A stretch of 64,000 nucleotides of DNA from Micropterix aruncella (taxonomy: Eukaryota > Arthropoda > Insecta > Lepidoptera > Micropterigidae): NCBI GenBank assembly GCA_944548615.1, contig OX155952.1:1515001-1579000 (forward strand). The letters are read 5' to 3'. The notes under the pieces were generated by a model, which saw only the letters and a list, made by a program, of their open reading frames with translations, searched no databases and was not told where the DNA came from. Numbering within the stretch: the stretch's first letter is position 1; every line of letters begins with the position of its first letter. Below are positions 43,500 to 54,439 of this stretch, in pieces. The position numbers were made by a program, and so were the translations under genes.

Positions 43500-43700
43500 A
43501 CCATGTTATGGTTCAGTTCTGACGACAATGCATTTTTTTAAGGTAAGCATGACCTGATTCTTCACCCAGGGTTGGCTGCCGACTTCCCAACGGTCAACAG
43601 CACAGACACGAAATTTTGTATACGCATTAAATTTTAATAGCCCGTTCTAAGTTTTCCCATTAAATGGCTGCTGCACTTATAAAAAAAATGAAGTCGGTTT
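43500..43700 (+). repeat. Fragment of the AACCGACT-ended minisatellite element
   Basis: Has CACCCAGGGTTGGCTGCCGA, CAACGGTCAACAGCACAGAC, TGGCTGCTGCACTTATAAAA and the end ATGAAGTCGGTTTTTTT. It matches the left end of 17334-18237 in reverse. Confidence 0.8.
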
Positions 43701-43859
43701 TTTTTTCATACAATTTTGTATTATTATTTTTTTTAATATATTTGCTTGTTTTTTACCTATTTGCTATTTTGTTCGCGTTTCCCCTACAAGTCCGTTTGAG
43801 CGTGGTTTGCGTGAAGCGATTTCACGCCATGATAAATCGCTGTTTAGAGATGGCGCGGA

Positions 43860-44110
43860 ATATTTAAGGCTCGTGCAGTGCGCCACGTAATTGCAAATAA
43901 TTGATTATTATTGTGATTGATGGGCGGAGCCGCTACCTACGATTGCTCTATGATTAATCGCTCTCTTTATTTGGGAGGACGTGATGAAAGCGACGTAGTT
44001 ACGCGTTGGGTCGACCACTAAAGGTTTGCTATTTAATAAGTAGAACATGGCGCTTTATGACCGACTTGTGGTATAAAGCGGCGTTGCCCGTGTTATATTA
44101 TTATTTATAA
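43860..44110. other. Unique island with dense homeodomain-like sites
   Basis: Contains CCACGTAATTGCAAATAATTG, TGTGATTGATGGGCGG, CTATGATTAATCGC, GCGCTTTATGACCG and TGTGGTATAAAGCGG. TGATTGAT and TTTATGR resemble PBC/Hox-type sites. No ORF, no copy elsewhere here. The best candidate for a regulatory element in the window, but on pattern alone. Confidence 0.35.
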
Positions 44111-44690
44111 TATTTTTTAATTCGATTACATTCAAAATTGTATTATAACTAGTAATATGCAGATTTTATGTATAATTGACTATTTCAATTTGATAATCCT
44201 CTGACCATTTCAATTTGATTTTTTGACTATTTATTATAATTCCTTTTTCCATCTATAATTATTTCAATTTGTTTATCTCACTATTAATTGCAATTCCTAT
44301 TTATTATTTACCTTTTTCGTGTTATTGAAAGTAATTTTATTGTGTTTTATGATAAGTATTTTACAAATATAATTTGCAGACTGACAGACTGACAGACGCA
44401 TTGACATATCAATGACCTAGTTTTTAGAGTAATAATTAATTTCTACGTACATTGTTTATTGCCTTAAGTTAAGTCTTAATATTATTAGATACTATTTTTA
44501 TATATTTTTCTCTTTTAACATATGTAGTTTAAAGTATGCACAAGCCACGATTTTCTTGGTACGCTTGCCTTAGTACGGGCCTAGGCTTAGTTAGGCAGCG
44601 TTGATCTAAAGATGGACTGGGCTGCAGTACTCTCTTTTTTGCTACTATTTACAACGGAGCCTCTATAAATAAATAAAATATCCGGGTTCA
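44111..44690. other. AT-rich DNA, no gene seen
   Basis: AT-rich; CAATTTGATTATCC-like words are repeated loosely. About 44545-44690 (ACGCTTGCCTTAGTACGGGC... to AATAAATAAAATA) looks like a LINE 3' end with A-rich tail. Confidence 0.4.
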
Positions 44691-44760
44691 AATCAAAGTT
44701 CAAAGTTTATTTATTCCAAAAAAACCCGGCGAGGGTAGGTATAGAGCTTACAATTAATAA
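44691..44760 (-). repeat. LINE 3' end fragment
   Basis: Minus strand: GTAAGCTCTATACCTACCCT, CGCCGGGTTTTTTTGG, AATAAATAAACTTTGAAC. It has the CGCC...AATAAA order of the LINE tail at 50.7 kb but is a different family or subfamily. Confidence 0.55.
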
Positions 44761-45204
44761 ATACAGTTTTTATAATATTCATATTTTAAACATATCATAT
44801 ATCTGGCAAAAATAAAATTAAATCACGTTAGAAACCTGAAAGTCAATAAACTATACAAAATCAACCATTACATTGTCTAAATATTAAAAAGAGCATTAAG
44901 AAATATCAAAAATAGAAATACCAAATCCAAAAAATAAGAAAAAGAAAAAATAATAGAAAGGCATGTCCATTGAATGATCTCGCAAATAAATAAATCAATA
45001 ATAATAATAATCAAGGAGTCTAATTCGGAAAGAATCAAATAATAATAAGAGTAAAAATATAAAAATACAAGCGATAATTCTTAAATCATGTTACATCATC
45101 AGTAAGTAAATTGTCTATAAAATGAAGTGTTCAGAATAGGATTAAAATGAAATTAAAAAAAAAAAAAATACCTATGTAAGTATACCAATTTTCAGGCGAT
45201 CGGT

Positions 45205-45470
45205 TGAACGGTATATAAGTTAATGTGCTTCGGCGCCACCCAGTGGCGAGTTACAGCAGAGGAAAGAGCGCGAAAAAATATTGTGCAAGCTCAAATGTCT
45301 ATATATGCCAATCTTCATGGTGATTGGATGAGCGGAACAGAAGTTAATGTGCTGCAGCGCCATCTGGTGGCGAGTTACAGTAAGGGCCGGGCCACACGCT
45401 GCGGCGTCCTACATACAACTATCCATGGTATGTTACACGGTGCGTTCCGGCGCCGCACCGCACGCAAACC
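45205..45470 (+). repeat. Short tandem (~126-bp unit) and GC-rich repeat end
   Basis: TTAATGTGCT and GCGCCAYCYRGTGGCGAGTT occur at about 45221 and 45348. Then GGGCCGGGCCACACGCTGCG begins a GC-rich segment to 45470 that may be a MITE end. Confidence 0.6.
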
Positions 45471-45474
45471 CCGG

Positions 45475-45830
45475 GTGTGTATAAAGTCGAATGCAGTTGC
45501 AATCTAGCCTACGTTGGACAAACGAAACGGCCCATAGCCACGCGACTGACAGAACACATCGAAGCTGTTAAAAAAGTTTAGCGAGAAAACTCGGCGATCT
45601 GCGAACATATATTGGAAAGCGGAAGTAACCACTGGATGCAGTTTCAAAATTCCATTGTGCTATCCAAGGAACAAATCTATTTTCCTCGCATGATCCGGAG
45701 AGCCATAGAAATAAGAAGAACCCCGAACTACAATAGAGACGACGGTTACAAACTCTCTTCTACGTGGAACCATCTTCTTAAAATGTTCCCGCCGCCGAAC
45801 ACCGAACGCAAGGACGTAAGACTGGATAGA
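45475..45830 (+). pseudogene. Penelope-like element GIY-YIG endonuclease relic
   Basis: The frame from about 45487 reads CSCNLAYVGQTKRPIATRL, TEHIEAVKKV, a stop (TAG at 45579), then RENSAICEHILESGSNHWM. The second frame (45612-45953) gives SKEQIYFPRMIRRAIEIRRT and PNYNRDDGYKLSSTWNHLLK. The order YVGQT, R...R...H, AI.EH....H and E..RE.IEI..P..NR..G..LS..W is the GIY-YIG endonuclease domain at the C-terminus of Penelope-like retroelements. The GIY half is only faintly visible in front of the C-rich start. The reverse transcriptase is absent, so the copy is 5'-truncated. The 3' tail family follows directly (45840-46060). Confidence 0.85.
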
Positions 45831-45839
45831 GTGAGCGTT

Positions 45840-46060
45840 GTGTGCAAGTCGGGTTTTCGAAATTCGCGCGCTCCGAGCCCGGCCCCCCACCAACGTTATA
45901 ACCTACGCAGTGGCGGCAGCGGTATGCGGCCTACCCGCAAAAATACGGATTGACAGCTCTTTCAGTCTACCCTGGACAACAGCGGCTGCAACGTCAGCGA
46001 AACGTCGGGTGCCACAAATTTCACACGGTAAAATCGTTTCTATCCTATTTATAATACTAT
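45840..46060 (+). repeat. Penelope-like 3' tail in continuity with the endonuclease
   Basis: Contains TTTTCGAAATTCGCGCGCTC, GCAGTGGCGGCAGCGGTATG, CAGTCTACCCTGGACAACAG, GCGAAACGTCGGGTGCCACA, TTCACACGGTAAAATCG and TATCCTATTTATAATACT. This anchors the identity of the other tails in the window. Confidence 0.8.
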
Positions 46061-46514
46061 GAATATTTTAAAACATCTAACAAAATAAACGAATATTTTT
46101 TTAACGAAGCAATAACGGCTTAAAGTAATTATCAGCTCGAATATTGCGTTTCTTTATAGTTACACCCGTTAGTTGAGCGTATCTAACTTACAGAATGTAG
46201 AATAAAAAGCAATGCTTACTACATGCTGCTTTAATTGATAATTTACGATCAAGATCTCCTAGCCTTCCAACCATTTAGTTACAACTGAACGGCTCGCGTT
46301 GTAAATCGGTTAGAGCATTGTGTGAAAACCAGGCTGATAGTGTGAAACCATGTTAGCTTCACTTCATGATTTTTATGGTAGCTAACGGTGTATAAACTTA
46401 ATTACAATTATATTACTAGATAATTACCGTTACTATTTAATCGGTTTAGTGATAGATTTTACCCTTGGATATAGGGATAGGCGCTGACTCCGTGGGTTCT
46501 CGGGCTACCTGCCC

Positions 46515-46576
46515 GGGGGGGGGGGGGGGAATTTAAGGGGACGCGTACCATCGATCGGACGCGTACCATCGATCGT
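46515..46576 (+). repeat. G-run and two-unit 18-bp tandem
   Basis: Fifteen G in a row (about 46515-46529), then ACGCGTACCATCGATCGG twice (46541-46558, 46559-46576, last base changed). Confidence 0.9.
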
Positions 46577-48395
46577 TGATTTTATTTTGGAACGCATCCT
46601 ACGTTGATTTTTGAACGCCCGCGTAGTGTGTGATGTCTCTGCCAGGGGATTCCCGTCGCATCACAAAAAGCCTCACCACAGACAGAAGGGGACGGGACAC
46701 CACGAGCGAAACCGAATAAAACCGAACGGCCGAACGTCAAGGCGGTATTCATGACGGCGGTATTCATGACACGACTACACGTGCGGAGCCGAATAAACCC
46801 AAACGGCCTAACGTCAAGCGACAGTCGGTATTTATGCGGCTGATTAGGTGTGCGAGTAATTCACGTTGGTTATCTTTGTTAATGACTACCTTTCAAACGT
46901 GACACTATAATAATTATAGTTTGTCGATGAGGTATTCAGCACCACAGAGGCTCCTGCTCATATTAGCTTCATACATATGCAAATGCCATTTTTTCACACT
47001 TCTCACTATGGACTCAAAATAACTTTAATTTAAACCAACATTATAACAATTTTTTTTTGCATTTGTGTCGTTTGTTGACAATGGGAGAATAGGTTAATGA
47101 ATAAGGATGATGAATTAAGGACGATCATTCGAATTAAGGACGAATTAAGGACAATTTAAAAAACAAACCCAGTAATATTTATAACAAAAATGTTTATATG
47201 GCACACTATTAATATTTCATATTTCTGCATACACAATCGACTACTTGAATTTATTTTATGTTTGACCTAAATTTTAACTTTATTTTAAACATTTCGTTTT
47301 TAGACATTTTGTTACTGATTTTGTAACATTATTTAGGAATATAGTTTTTTTACTATTTAATATTTTATTTTGCGAGATTATCGAATAGATTTTTTTTCTA
47401 TTCCATATATTATAATTTTATTGGTAGCTTGATGTGGATTTGGTATTTCTATTTTGGATATTTTTTATTACTCATTTTAATTCTCTCTTTAATATTTAGG
47501 CAATGAGTTAATAAATTTTGACAGTTTATTGGCATTTAGGTTTTTGATGTGATTCCATTATTTTTATGGTATCATGGATTAGGTTCGGATATTATTTTGT
47601 CGACACCGCTATTACAAATTGTTAATTCTCTTGACAAAAATAATGTTGTTTAATTGTTGCAAATATATAGATCTTTTCACTTTTTAACCACCTCGTTTCC
47701 CTGTCTTTTACTTGCTTGATGATGAATCGCAGTCTTGATTCAAGAGACAGCGTTTGTAAGAGTCCATATTTCCAGCTTTCCAGGATGCTGCCGCCGTTGA
47801 AGACGCTTTTTCCTGACACAGCCGCCTAAAGGCGTTGTTTACGTCAGCACACTGTATTAAATCGCCACTGCCTGCAATGTGTTTGTTTGTTTGTTTCTCT
47901 CAATGTTTGTTTGTTTCTCTTGACCCCTAAACTTGTGAAGTAAAAACTCGGCCGTACCTTTTGCATCCCGGGGGGACGTTACACATTCTAGGGGCTTCCA
48001 ACTCAACGAGCCCATGATTGGGTCTCCATCATAGGATCATCGTTTTTATCTCTCCAAAAAAAGATAATACCTTAGAAAAAAGTCAATAAAAATGTCCGAA
48101 ATAGAGACTATACCGGTTTAAGACCTAAGTTAAAAAAATGGCTCCTTGATAGAGAAGTATGTCGTTAGACCGAAGTTGCTTCTTATAATGTATATAATGT
48201 ATGTACTTATACGTATTTCTTACATAACTAAGCATTTTATTTCATGTAAATTTATATTAAAACATATCGGACATATGTTTTTTTATATATGTGTTTATTT
48301 TATCCTATCATTTTAGTATTAATATTAGAAGCAGTTTAGTGATCAGAAGACGTTAGTTTGTACTAAAAAAACAAAAGCTGTGTATTTCGTGTGCC
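46577..48395. other. Mostly AT-rich DNA, no supported gene
   Basis: 46577-46880 is GC-richer with CGAATAAAACCGAACGGCC and a near-repeat CGAATAAACCCAAACGGCC. 47622-47819 (minus) holds a 65-codon frame with ILESWKYGLLQTLSLESRLR and FIIKQVKDRETRW, no known domain. (GTTT)n occurs at 47880-47930. The rest is AT-rich. Confidence 0.4.
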
Positions 48396-48964
48396 CTCTA
48401 GGACAGTGGTCCCCAACCCCCGGGCCGCGGCCCGGTACCGGGCCGTGGACCAAATGGTACTGGGCCGCGCAAGGGCAAAACTTTTAAAAGAGAGTTTGAG
48501 CGCTACTTCCCAACCACAAAAGACCCACGAACTGGCAAGGAATGGATCTGGGACCCATTTGTCAATAAACCACGCGAATCTAGCATGCATGCGAAAGAAG
48601 AAGATCAACTGCTGGATATTGCAAATGACGGCAGCCTTAAAACTATGTTCGAGACAACAACTCTTCCGGGGTTCTGGATTAGAGTAATAGCGGAATACCC
48701 TGAGATTGCCACCAGAGCACTAAAATCCCAATTGCCATTTCCAACATCCTATCTGTGTGAAGCGGGGTTTTCTGCAGTGACAGCAACCAAAACAAAACAA
48801 AGAAATAAACTGGACATAAGCAAGACACTTGTCAGCAATATCATAAGCAAGACACAGATCCCAATGTAGATATAGACGTTCTTAATAACCACTTCTCAAA
48901 GTCACCGGTTCTACTAGATAATATAGCAAAGTCCCGTGCTACCACCCATATTGCCAATTCTAGT

Positions 48965-50545
48965 GTGCCAGTCAACCCGTGTAAATTTCACTTTGTTCCA
49001 GCTACTGTTGAAACGGTTTTACTAACATTAAACCAGATTAAATCTAAGGCCGTGGGAACGGATGGTCTCAGTGTAGATATGCTCAAACGTATCATCCAAT
49101 GTATTCTTCCAGTCGTTACCCACATAATAAACTCCTCATTAGAATTTGGTTCGTACCCAGCTCCTTGGAAAAATGCCTACGTTATACCCCTTCCTAAAAT
49201 ATCAAATCCTGTGCGACCAAATGATTTCAGGCCAATATCTATTCTCCCTGCTCTCTCAAAAGTGTTGGAGCATATAGTGTTCTCTCAGCTATCAGATTAC
49301 CTTTCTGAATTCAATATGTTTAATCCCTATCAGTCCGGTTTCCGTCCCGGTCATAGTACTACCTCTGCCCTTGTCAAAGTAACCGACGACGCACGTAAAG
49401 CTATGGACCAGAGACAACTTACTTTGCTCGTTCTCTTAGACTTTAGCAGCGCCTTCAACTCTGTCGACTTCGACTTGCTCGTTGCACGGCTACAAACTCT
49501 CAACTGTTCGCAAACCGTTATTAATTGGTTCAGCTCCTGTCTCAGAGCCAGACAACAGCGTATAAAAGTAGGCGATCGATCATCCGAATGGGTTAATCTA
49601 ACAGCTGGAGTTCCACAAGGTGCGGTTCTGTCCCCGCTTCTTTTCTCAATTTTTATAAATCCTATCTCCAACCAAGTTCGTGGACATACTCATCTGTATG
49701 CAGATGATGTCCAAATATATAATCATTTCTCTCCCGAAAACATCAATGCCTCGATCGCCATCATGAACTCTGATCTTCAGGCCATTTGTGAATGGTGTGC
49801 GCTGATGGGTCTACTAATCAACCCTTTGAAATCCCAGGCTATACTCATTGGAGGTCGTAAATTGCTCTCCAGAGTAAATGTAAAATCCCTTCCGCTTTTA
49901 AAACTAAACGATATCACCATACCATTGTCGCAAAAAGTGAAAGATCTTGGTCTAATTATCGATGAACATTTCTCCTGGCAACCACACGTGGACGAGGTAA
50001 GTCGTAAAATATTTGCTAGTTTTCACCCTCTGCAAACACTCAGAAGATTTCTTCCTATGGACACAAAAAAATCTCTTGCACAGTCTCTCCTCTTGCCTCT
50101 CCTTGACTATGCAGATGTGGCTTATCTCGATTTATCAGAGGAACTGCTCAACAAACTTGAACGTTTGCAAAATGTATGCATACGATTCATCTTCGGTCTA
50201 CGTAAGTATGATCACGTGTCCGACTATAGGGCACAGTTAAAGTGGTTGCCAATACGCCAAAGAAGAAATGTTCATATACTGGCTCTCCTATATCGTGTAC
50301 TCACCCAATTAACACCATCCTATCTCCAGGAGCTTTTTGAACCACTAAGTTCCCACGGTCTCGTACTTCGGTCAGCCTCTGACAGTTTATTAAAAATTCC
50401 GAGTCATAATAGTGATTTCTATTCCTATTCTTTCTGTGTCCATGGTGCAAGACTCTGGAACGATCTCCCAGCAAATATACGAAACTCGCCTTCTTTACCA
50501 TCGTTCAAGACTCACCTTAAGGATTACTACCTTTCTAAGAAGTAA
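48965..50545 (+). CDS. LINE reverse transcriptase (5'-truncated ORF2, open to its stop)
   Basis: 526 codons, intact to the natural stop. Synthesises cDNA from LINE RNA at a nicked target. Residues 1-60 are the end of the linker and first RT block. NDFRPISILPALSKVLEHIV (about 82-101) is the fingers motif; QSGFRPGHSTTSALVKVTDD follows. LVLLDFSSAFNSVDFDLL carries the first catalytic aspartate (D159). GVPQGAVLSPLLFSIFIN starts at 215. YADD at 245-248 holds the other two aspartates. VKDLGLIIDEHFSWQPHVDE is the thumb block; the tail has YADVAYLDLSEELLNKLERL and ARLWNDLPANIRNSPSLPSF. The order and the C-terminal N.LP..IR..PSL..FK put it in the Jockey/CR1/Daphne range; exact clade not decided. The AP endonuclease is missing through truncation, and M1 is only the first methionine, as the frame is open upstream to about 48870. 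It has no promoter, so it is probably not expressed. Confidence 0.95.
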   Translation: MPVNPCKFHFVPATVETVLLTLNQIKSKAVGTDGLSVDMLKRIIQCILPVVTHIINSSLEFGSYPAPWKNAYVIPLPKISNPVRPNDFRPISILPALSKVLEHIVFSQLSDYLSEFNMFNPYQSGFRPGHSTTSALVKVTDDARKAMDQRQLTLLVLLDFSSAFNSVDFDLLVARLQTLNCSQTVINWFSSCLRARQQRIKVGDRSSEWVNLTAGVPQGAVLSPLLFSIFINPISNQVRGHTHLYADDVQIYNHFSPENINASIAIMNSDLQAICEWCALMGLLINPLKSQAILIGGRKLLSRVNVKSLPLLKLNDITIPLSQKVKDLGLIIDEHFSWQPHVDEVSRKIFASFHPLQTLRRFLPMDTKKSLAQSLLLPLLDYADVAYLDLSEELLNKLERLQNVCIRFIFGLRKYDHVSDYRAQLKWLPIRQRRNVHILALLYRVLTQLTPSYLQELFEPLSSHGLVLRSASDSLLKIPSHNSDFYSYSFCVHGARLWNDLPANIRNSPSLPSFKTHLKDYYLSKK

Positions 50546-50689
50546 CCAGTTCTTCCCTTTCTCTCCTGTTCCTCTCCCAATTTCCTCTCCTCGGGCACTT
50601 TTAGTCTTAAATTCTTCCACTTGTCTGTATGTTATGTAATAATCTTTATTTTCACTATGCGCGCATGTACCACTATGTTTAGGTTAGCT

Positions 50690-50771
50690 GTAAGACATTG
50701 CCATGTGGCAATAAGCTCGCCTTTTTTGTATACTTTTTTTAAGTGCAAATAAAGAGTTATAAAGTAAAAGT
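50690..50771 (+). other. LINE 3'-terminal hairpin and tail
   Basis: GTAAGACATTGCCATGTGGC then AATAAGCTCGCC. TTGCCATGTGGCAA is a perfect self-complementary stem, followed by CAAATAAAGAGTTATAAAG. The SINEs end with the same layout, and a pair change C-G to T-A keeps the stem. Likely the recognition element for the reverse transcriptase. Confidence 0.65.
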
Positions 50772-51124
50772 AAGACACTTCGGGTGTCACTATCTCCTAT
50801 TACCCCCAGATGGAACCATCTCGTTTCAATGAAGCAAGCTCAGGGTTCTCATTGATTTAGCATTAAGTTAAAATATTAAATCTGTTTCTATTCATTTTTA
50901 AGGGGTAACTGTATTTCTCTACTATTATTTGTCACTATAACTTATGTAGGTACCACAATTGTAATTTTTATTATTATATATTGTACAAATATTTAGCTTT
51001 TTAATACAAAAAAAATACATTCAATGAGACCCCCCCCCCCCCCCCCCCCCAGTGGGCTGCGGTAATATTATCAAATGTTGACCGGTCCGCGGCGACAAAA
51101 AGGTTTGGGACCACTGCTCTAGGA

Positions 51125-52250
51125 GATACAGGCTGTTCCGTCTAGTAAGGCATCGGTCTACACTGAGAACAATATTGGTTTGATTCTTACATTACCGTTT
51201 TATTATTGCGGTTTTACACAGAATAACGATGTTTCAAATGTAATTTTGTTGGCTTACAAAGATTTTTGTTTAATCTCCATTACTCGATTATATGAATAAC
51301 ATTTTCCTTACCTTACATTTTCCTTACCTTATTTCCTTACGGAAATAACAGTATACTGCAGTTAAACAGTACGTATGCTAACTAACAGTATAAACAGTAT
51401 AAACAGTACGTATGCTGTCACTTTAGAAGCGAGATCCCAAGGTCATGACGTAATCAAATACATTATGTTTTACCATTACCATTAAATACTCTCCTCTTAT
51501 GTTTGTGTTTATATAACTTATTACTTTTACTCTTTTATACTTTGGACTGGTAGTAACTTAGCAATAATTTCAAAATTTATATTTTTAAAAAACCTAACAA
51601 TTTAACTTGTATATATTAAATATTTATGTTAACTTATCTTAGGTTAAAAATATAAATATTTTTTGTTAAATTTTGATTTAGTAAATATGTTTTTTTTGTA
51701 CTGCCTCTTTTCCAAAAAAAAAAATAAAATAAAAAAGAAACATTTTTTTTTAAATACGGCGCGGTAACTACCCTCACGCCAACACCGTTACGCGTCATGT
51801 TAATTCATACGTATGGACCACAGTCGGAGTTTTATACGTAGGTAAGCCTTGTTGAAACATGCTTATTTCCGCGTATTATATCGTTATATTTTTCTCAGTG
51901 TAGAATGATCGTATGGCTTGTGTTAACTGTTCATGTTTTCCTTATTGCTTATGTAGCTAATTACTATTTATATCTGTACGATCGCACTGATAACTCACTA
52001 CCCAAATGTAAATACATAAGTAAATAAATAAATCTCCTATGAGCCCGATGGGTAGATAGGTACTGCGTCGCGCCAGCAGATCAAAATTTTATCAAAATCC
52101 ACCAGATCGCAAAGTTTTTTTTTTCCGTTCTCTCAGAAAGAACCACCTAACAATAATTAGGGCAGTGGATTCGCTTAAAACTTAAACGAAACTTTTAGTT
52201 AAAACTCTATTAAAACGAAAGTTAAAACTTAACTCCATTGCATATTTGAT
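51125..52250. other. AT-rich DNA, no gene seen
   Basis: ACAGTATAAACAGTAC-type words repeat near 51355-51415. 51525-51740 is a dispersed repeat listed separately. No protein motif. Confidence 0.4.
51525..51740 (+). repeat. Dispersed repeat, copy 2 (partner at 2040-2330)
   Basis: TTTACTCTTTTATACTTTGG, TAGTAACTTAGCAATAATTT, AAAAAACCTAACAATTTAAC, AGTAAATATGTTTTTTTTGT, then an A-rich tail. Colinear with the first copy. Confidence 0.55.
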
Positions 52251-52262
52251 AGCCTTGAAGCA

Positions 52263-52928
52263 TATTGAGATGTCAACCACAACGGGCGAACCCGTCACCG
52301 CAGGACGTTTTAACGATTCATCGTTCTATCGACCGTGCAGTGAGCGTAGAAGACTTTGGACATTACAAATCCGACGTCTAGCTACGCCACAACCCGCAAG
52401 AGACCAACGCCTTTACCGCGAGATAGCCAGTAATGTTACCTGGCGGGCCGACACTCGCGCCCTTGCTTCCAATTGTGACCAGATTTCTCCGGTCTCTCGA
52501 TTGGTTCCGAGTTCGAGGTCGCTTGCGCGGTCCTCTCCCTTACGAAGCGGTGAAACGGTGTACGCCGAATCAATCGCGGACCAAGGCGTCCTTTGCCCGA
52601 CTCTGAACCGGGATCGGATGGCCAATGGTCATTTCAAGAGCAGTCGCCGTAAGGTAGGCAACCACCCCCGCTCTATAGGAAACAATACAGTTCCCAGACT
52701 CCCCCGACTGTTAGTCGGAGAGCACAATCGATTGGCTTGCGCCGCTCGGTGCGCAGACCGTCCAGGAGCGCCAGAGGTTTGATTCCCAGGGGAGACTGGT
52801 TGACCCAGTGTCCTACCCAGGTTCGCACCCCATGCGTGGAGGCCATCGGATGGGTGTTGACCCGTGAGTGTGACCGACCCTGAACACATGGGTCATCGTA
52901 GCCACCTCATCATGGGCCCGTTAGCTCC
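52263..52928 (+). mobile_element. RS retroelement, full-length copy 2 (666 bp)
   Basis: Flanked by CTTGAAGCA (52254-52262 and 52929-52937; 10 bp if one shared C is counted). Starts TATTGAGATGTCAACCAC, ends GGGCCCGTTAGCTCC. Very similar to 4644-5307 over its whole length, so these two copies are the youngest. In the module P4 is AACGA-TTCA-TCGTT and P2' is GCGTAGAAGAC. The 178-codon frame through it differs by indels from the frame in copy 1. Confidence 0.9.
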
Positions 52929-52939
52929 CTTGAAGCAGT

Positions 52940-54430
52940 TTTTCTACAACAAATCTTTATAGAGAATTATTTATATCAAGAAAGAGCAGTTCGTCTTTCT
53001 CTTGCGTGACTGTGTGCGTGCCCCGTGGCGATACGTTTATTATAAATATTAGGTGGTATTAGTTTTGGTGAGGCGTTCAAACTGGCATTAGACGCTGTGG
53101 CTGGGCCTGTGTAATTTAGTCGGGCTATTAAATGATCATTTGACCACTTTAACGGTGGTTTCAGAGCCGAATAGAGCAGATGAGGCGATATTGAAAGGAG
53201 ATTGAAATAGACCGAACACCTTTAGATAAGATATTAATCTATTAATTGTATAGGTTTTCATGTTAAAACATTTCAGAAAGACATTAAATTGGCAACACTC
53301 ACTTTTTAAATGTATTTAATAGTTACATAGATACACATTAAAAGTCACTACAAGATTTAGAACCAAAAATGTTACAACCATTGGTTTATTACACACGCTA
53401 TTTGAAACGTAAAGGATCGTGAAAAAATATCGTATTTTTTTAAATATATATACTTATTATGAAAAATACTATTATGTCTCTAAAATATCTCTATTACTAC
53501 TAACTAACGTACAAATATAGGTAAACATCTAAATAAGAAAGCTTTTGGAATATTTCGAAACATGATTATTCTTATATTTTATCTTGTAGGAATAATTTTG
53601 TAATGATTGAATAATTGTTTTCATTGCGTTATGTTGTCCATTATTGAGCATTTCTCTTCTATTTTAATACTACGTGACTAGTAATTATTATTATTTGTTG
53701 CCTTAGTTTTTAGCTATAATTATTTCCTAATCATTTCTTTCGATTCTTTGTTTCGTTTTTATTTTGGATTATTTGTATGTTGAAGTATTTATTATTATAA
53801 CGAAAAAAGACCATCAATATACCTAAAAGTTTTGGGTTTCTATACCTCTATGTGGACCGACTCCCAGGTTTGCCTTGAAATTTGAAACATCGGCTCCTAA
53901 TGGGACAGGTAAGCGCACACTCCCAAAATTGTTTTATTTTAGATACTTTTCTATAGTGGCTGTACCCAAATTACCGACAGGCTGACGAGAGCATGGACTT
54001 AACATACTCTATATGTAAATTCCAGGACACGGAGACCATTGGGGATAACCCTCGAAGATTTCATCGAGTGGTGCTATTGATCTTCAATCGGGAAGGAACC
54101 GCTCCCAGAAGGCTCTGTGGTGCTTTCTAAACGTAGACACCTAGAAAAAGCGAAAGGAGTCGAAGAGAGGTTGATGTCTGGTCTGTCGTATGTGGATGTG
54201 GATGTTAGCGGTGCGGGGTCCGCGTCGGGGCGTCCGCCGACTCGTAAGCGCAGTGAGCTCCGCTCGATTCGTCCGCCGCTATCAGAGGATGCGGCCTGTT
54301 ATTACCATCATCATTGTTACACGTAAACCTATCATTTTCTCGCTTCTTTTTCTCCACAAACATTCACCGCCTTAGCGAGAGTTTTTATTCTCATTTTCCA
54401 CTCCGATTAGCCGAGCAGGGCTGCCGACAT
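52940..54430. other. Unassigned sequence
   Basis: 53030-53220 and 54000-54400 are GC-richer and single copy; the latter has a 69-codon plus frame with ARKRSELRSIRPPLSEDAA-like text but no known domain. 53225-53800 is AT-rich. Around 53850 a plus frame gives MWTDSQVCLEI, slightly RNase H-like, too weak to call. Confidence 0.35.
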
Positions 54431-54439
54431 TCCATAGAG

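Larger units (their letters stand above)
48831..50771 (+). mobile_element. 5'-truncated LINE (1.94 kb) inside the hAT
   Basis: Flanked by AAGACACTT on both sides (48822-48830 and 50772-50780). It begins in the region before the reverse transcriptase (DVLNNHFSKSPVLLDNIAKS near 48870), carries a 526-codon open frame, and ends CAAATAAAGAGTTATAAAGT after a 3' hairpin. 5' truncation and short TSD are typical of target-primed reverse transcription. The youngest-looking LINE in the window, since the frame has no stops. Confidence 0.95.
48480..50855 (+). pseudogene. hAT transposase C-terminus split by a LINE insertion
   Basis: The first part (48480-48830) reads KTFKREFERYFPTTKD, EWIWDPFVNKPRESSMHAKE, DQLLDIANDGSLKTMF, LPGFWIRVIAEYPEIATRAL and FPTSYLCEAGFSAVTATKTK, ending DISKTL. 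The second part (50772-50855) resumes KTLRVSLSPITPRWNHLVSM and ends KQAQGSH and a stop. This is the C-terminal dimerisation region of a ZBED5/SCAND3-like Buster transposase. Insertion happened between codons for L and R, with AAGACACTT duplicated. Everything N-terminal of KTFK is deleted; the frame itself was intact when the LINE landed. Confidence 0.93.
48396..51124 (+). mobile_element. Buster-type hAT with perfect TSDs, containing a LINE
   Basis: The element runs 48404-51116. It starts CAGTGGTCCCCAACCCCCGG and ends GGTTTGGGACCACTG. CTCTAGGA flanks both sides (48396-48403, 51117-51124), a perfect 8-bp TSD with TA in the centre. Without the 1.94-kb LINE and its 9-bp duplication the element is about 760 bp and already internally deleted. 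A run of over 20 C is at about 51029-51051. Confidence 0.96.

Noticed and set aside
53840..53900. RNase H-like TDSQ motif of a LINE or LTR element
   Set aside because: A single four-residue match without neighbouring RNase H blocks.
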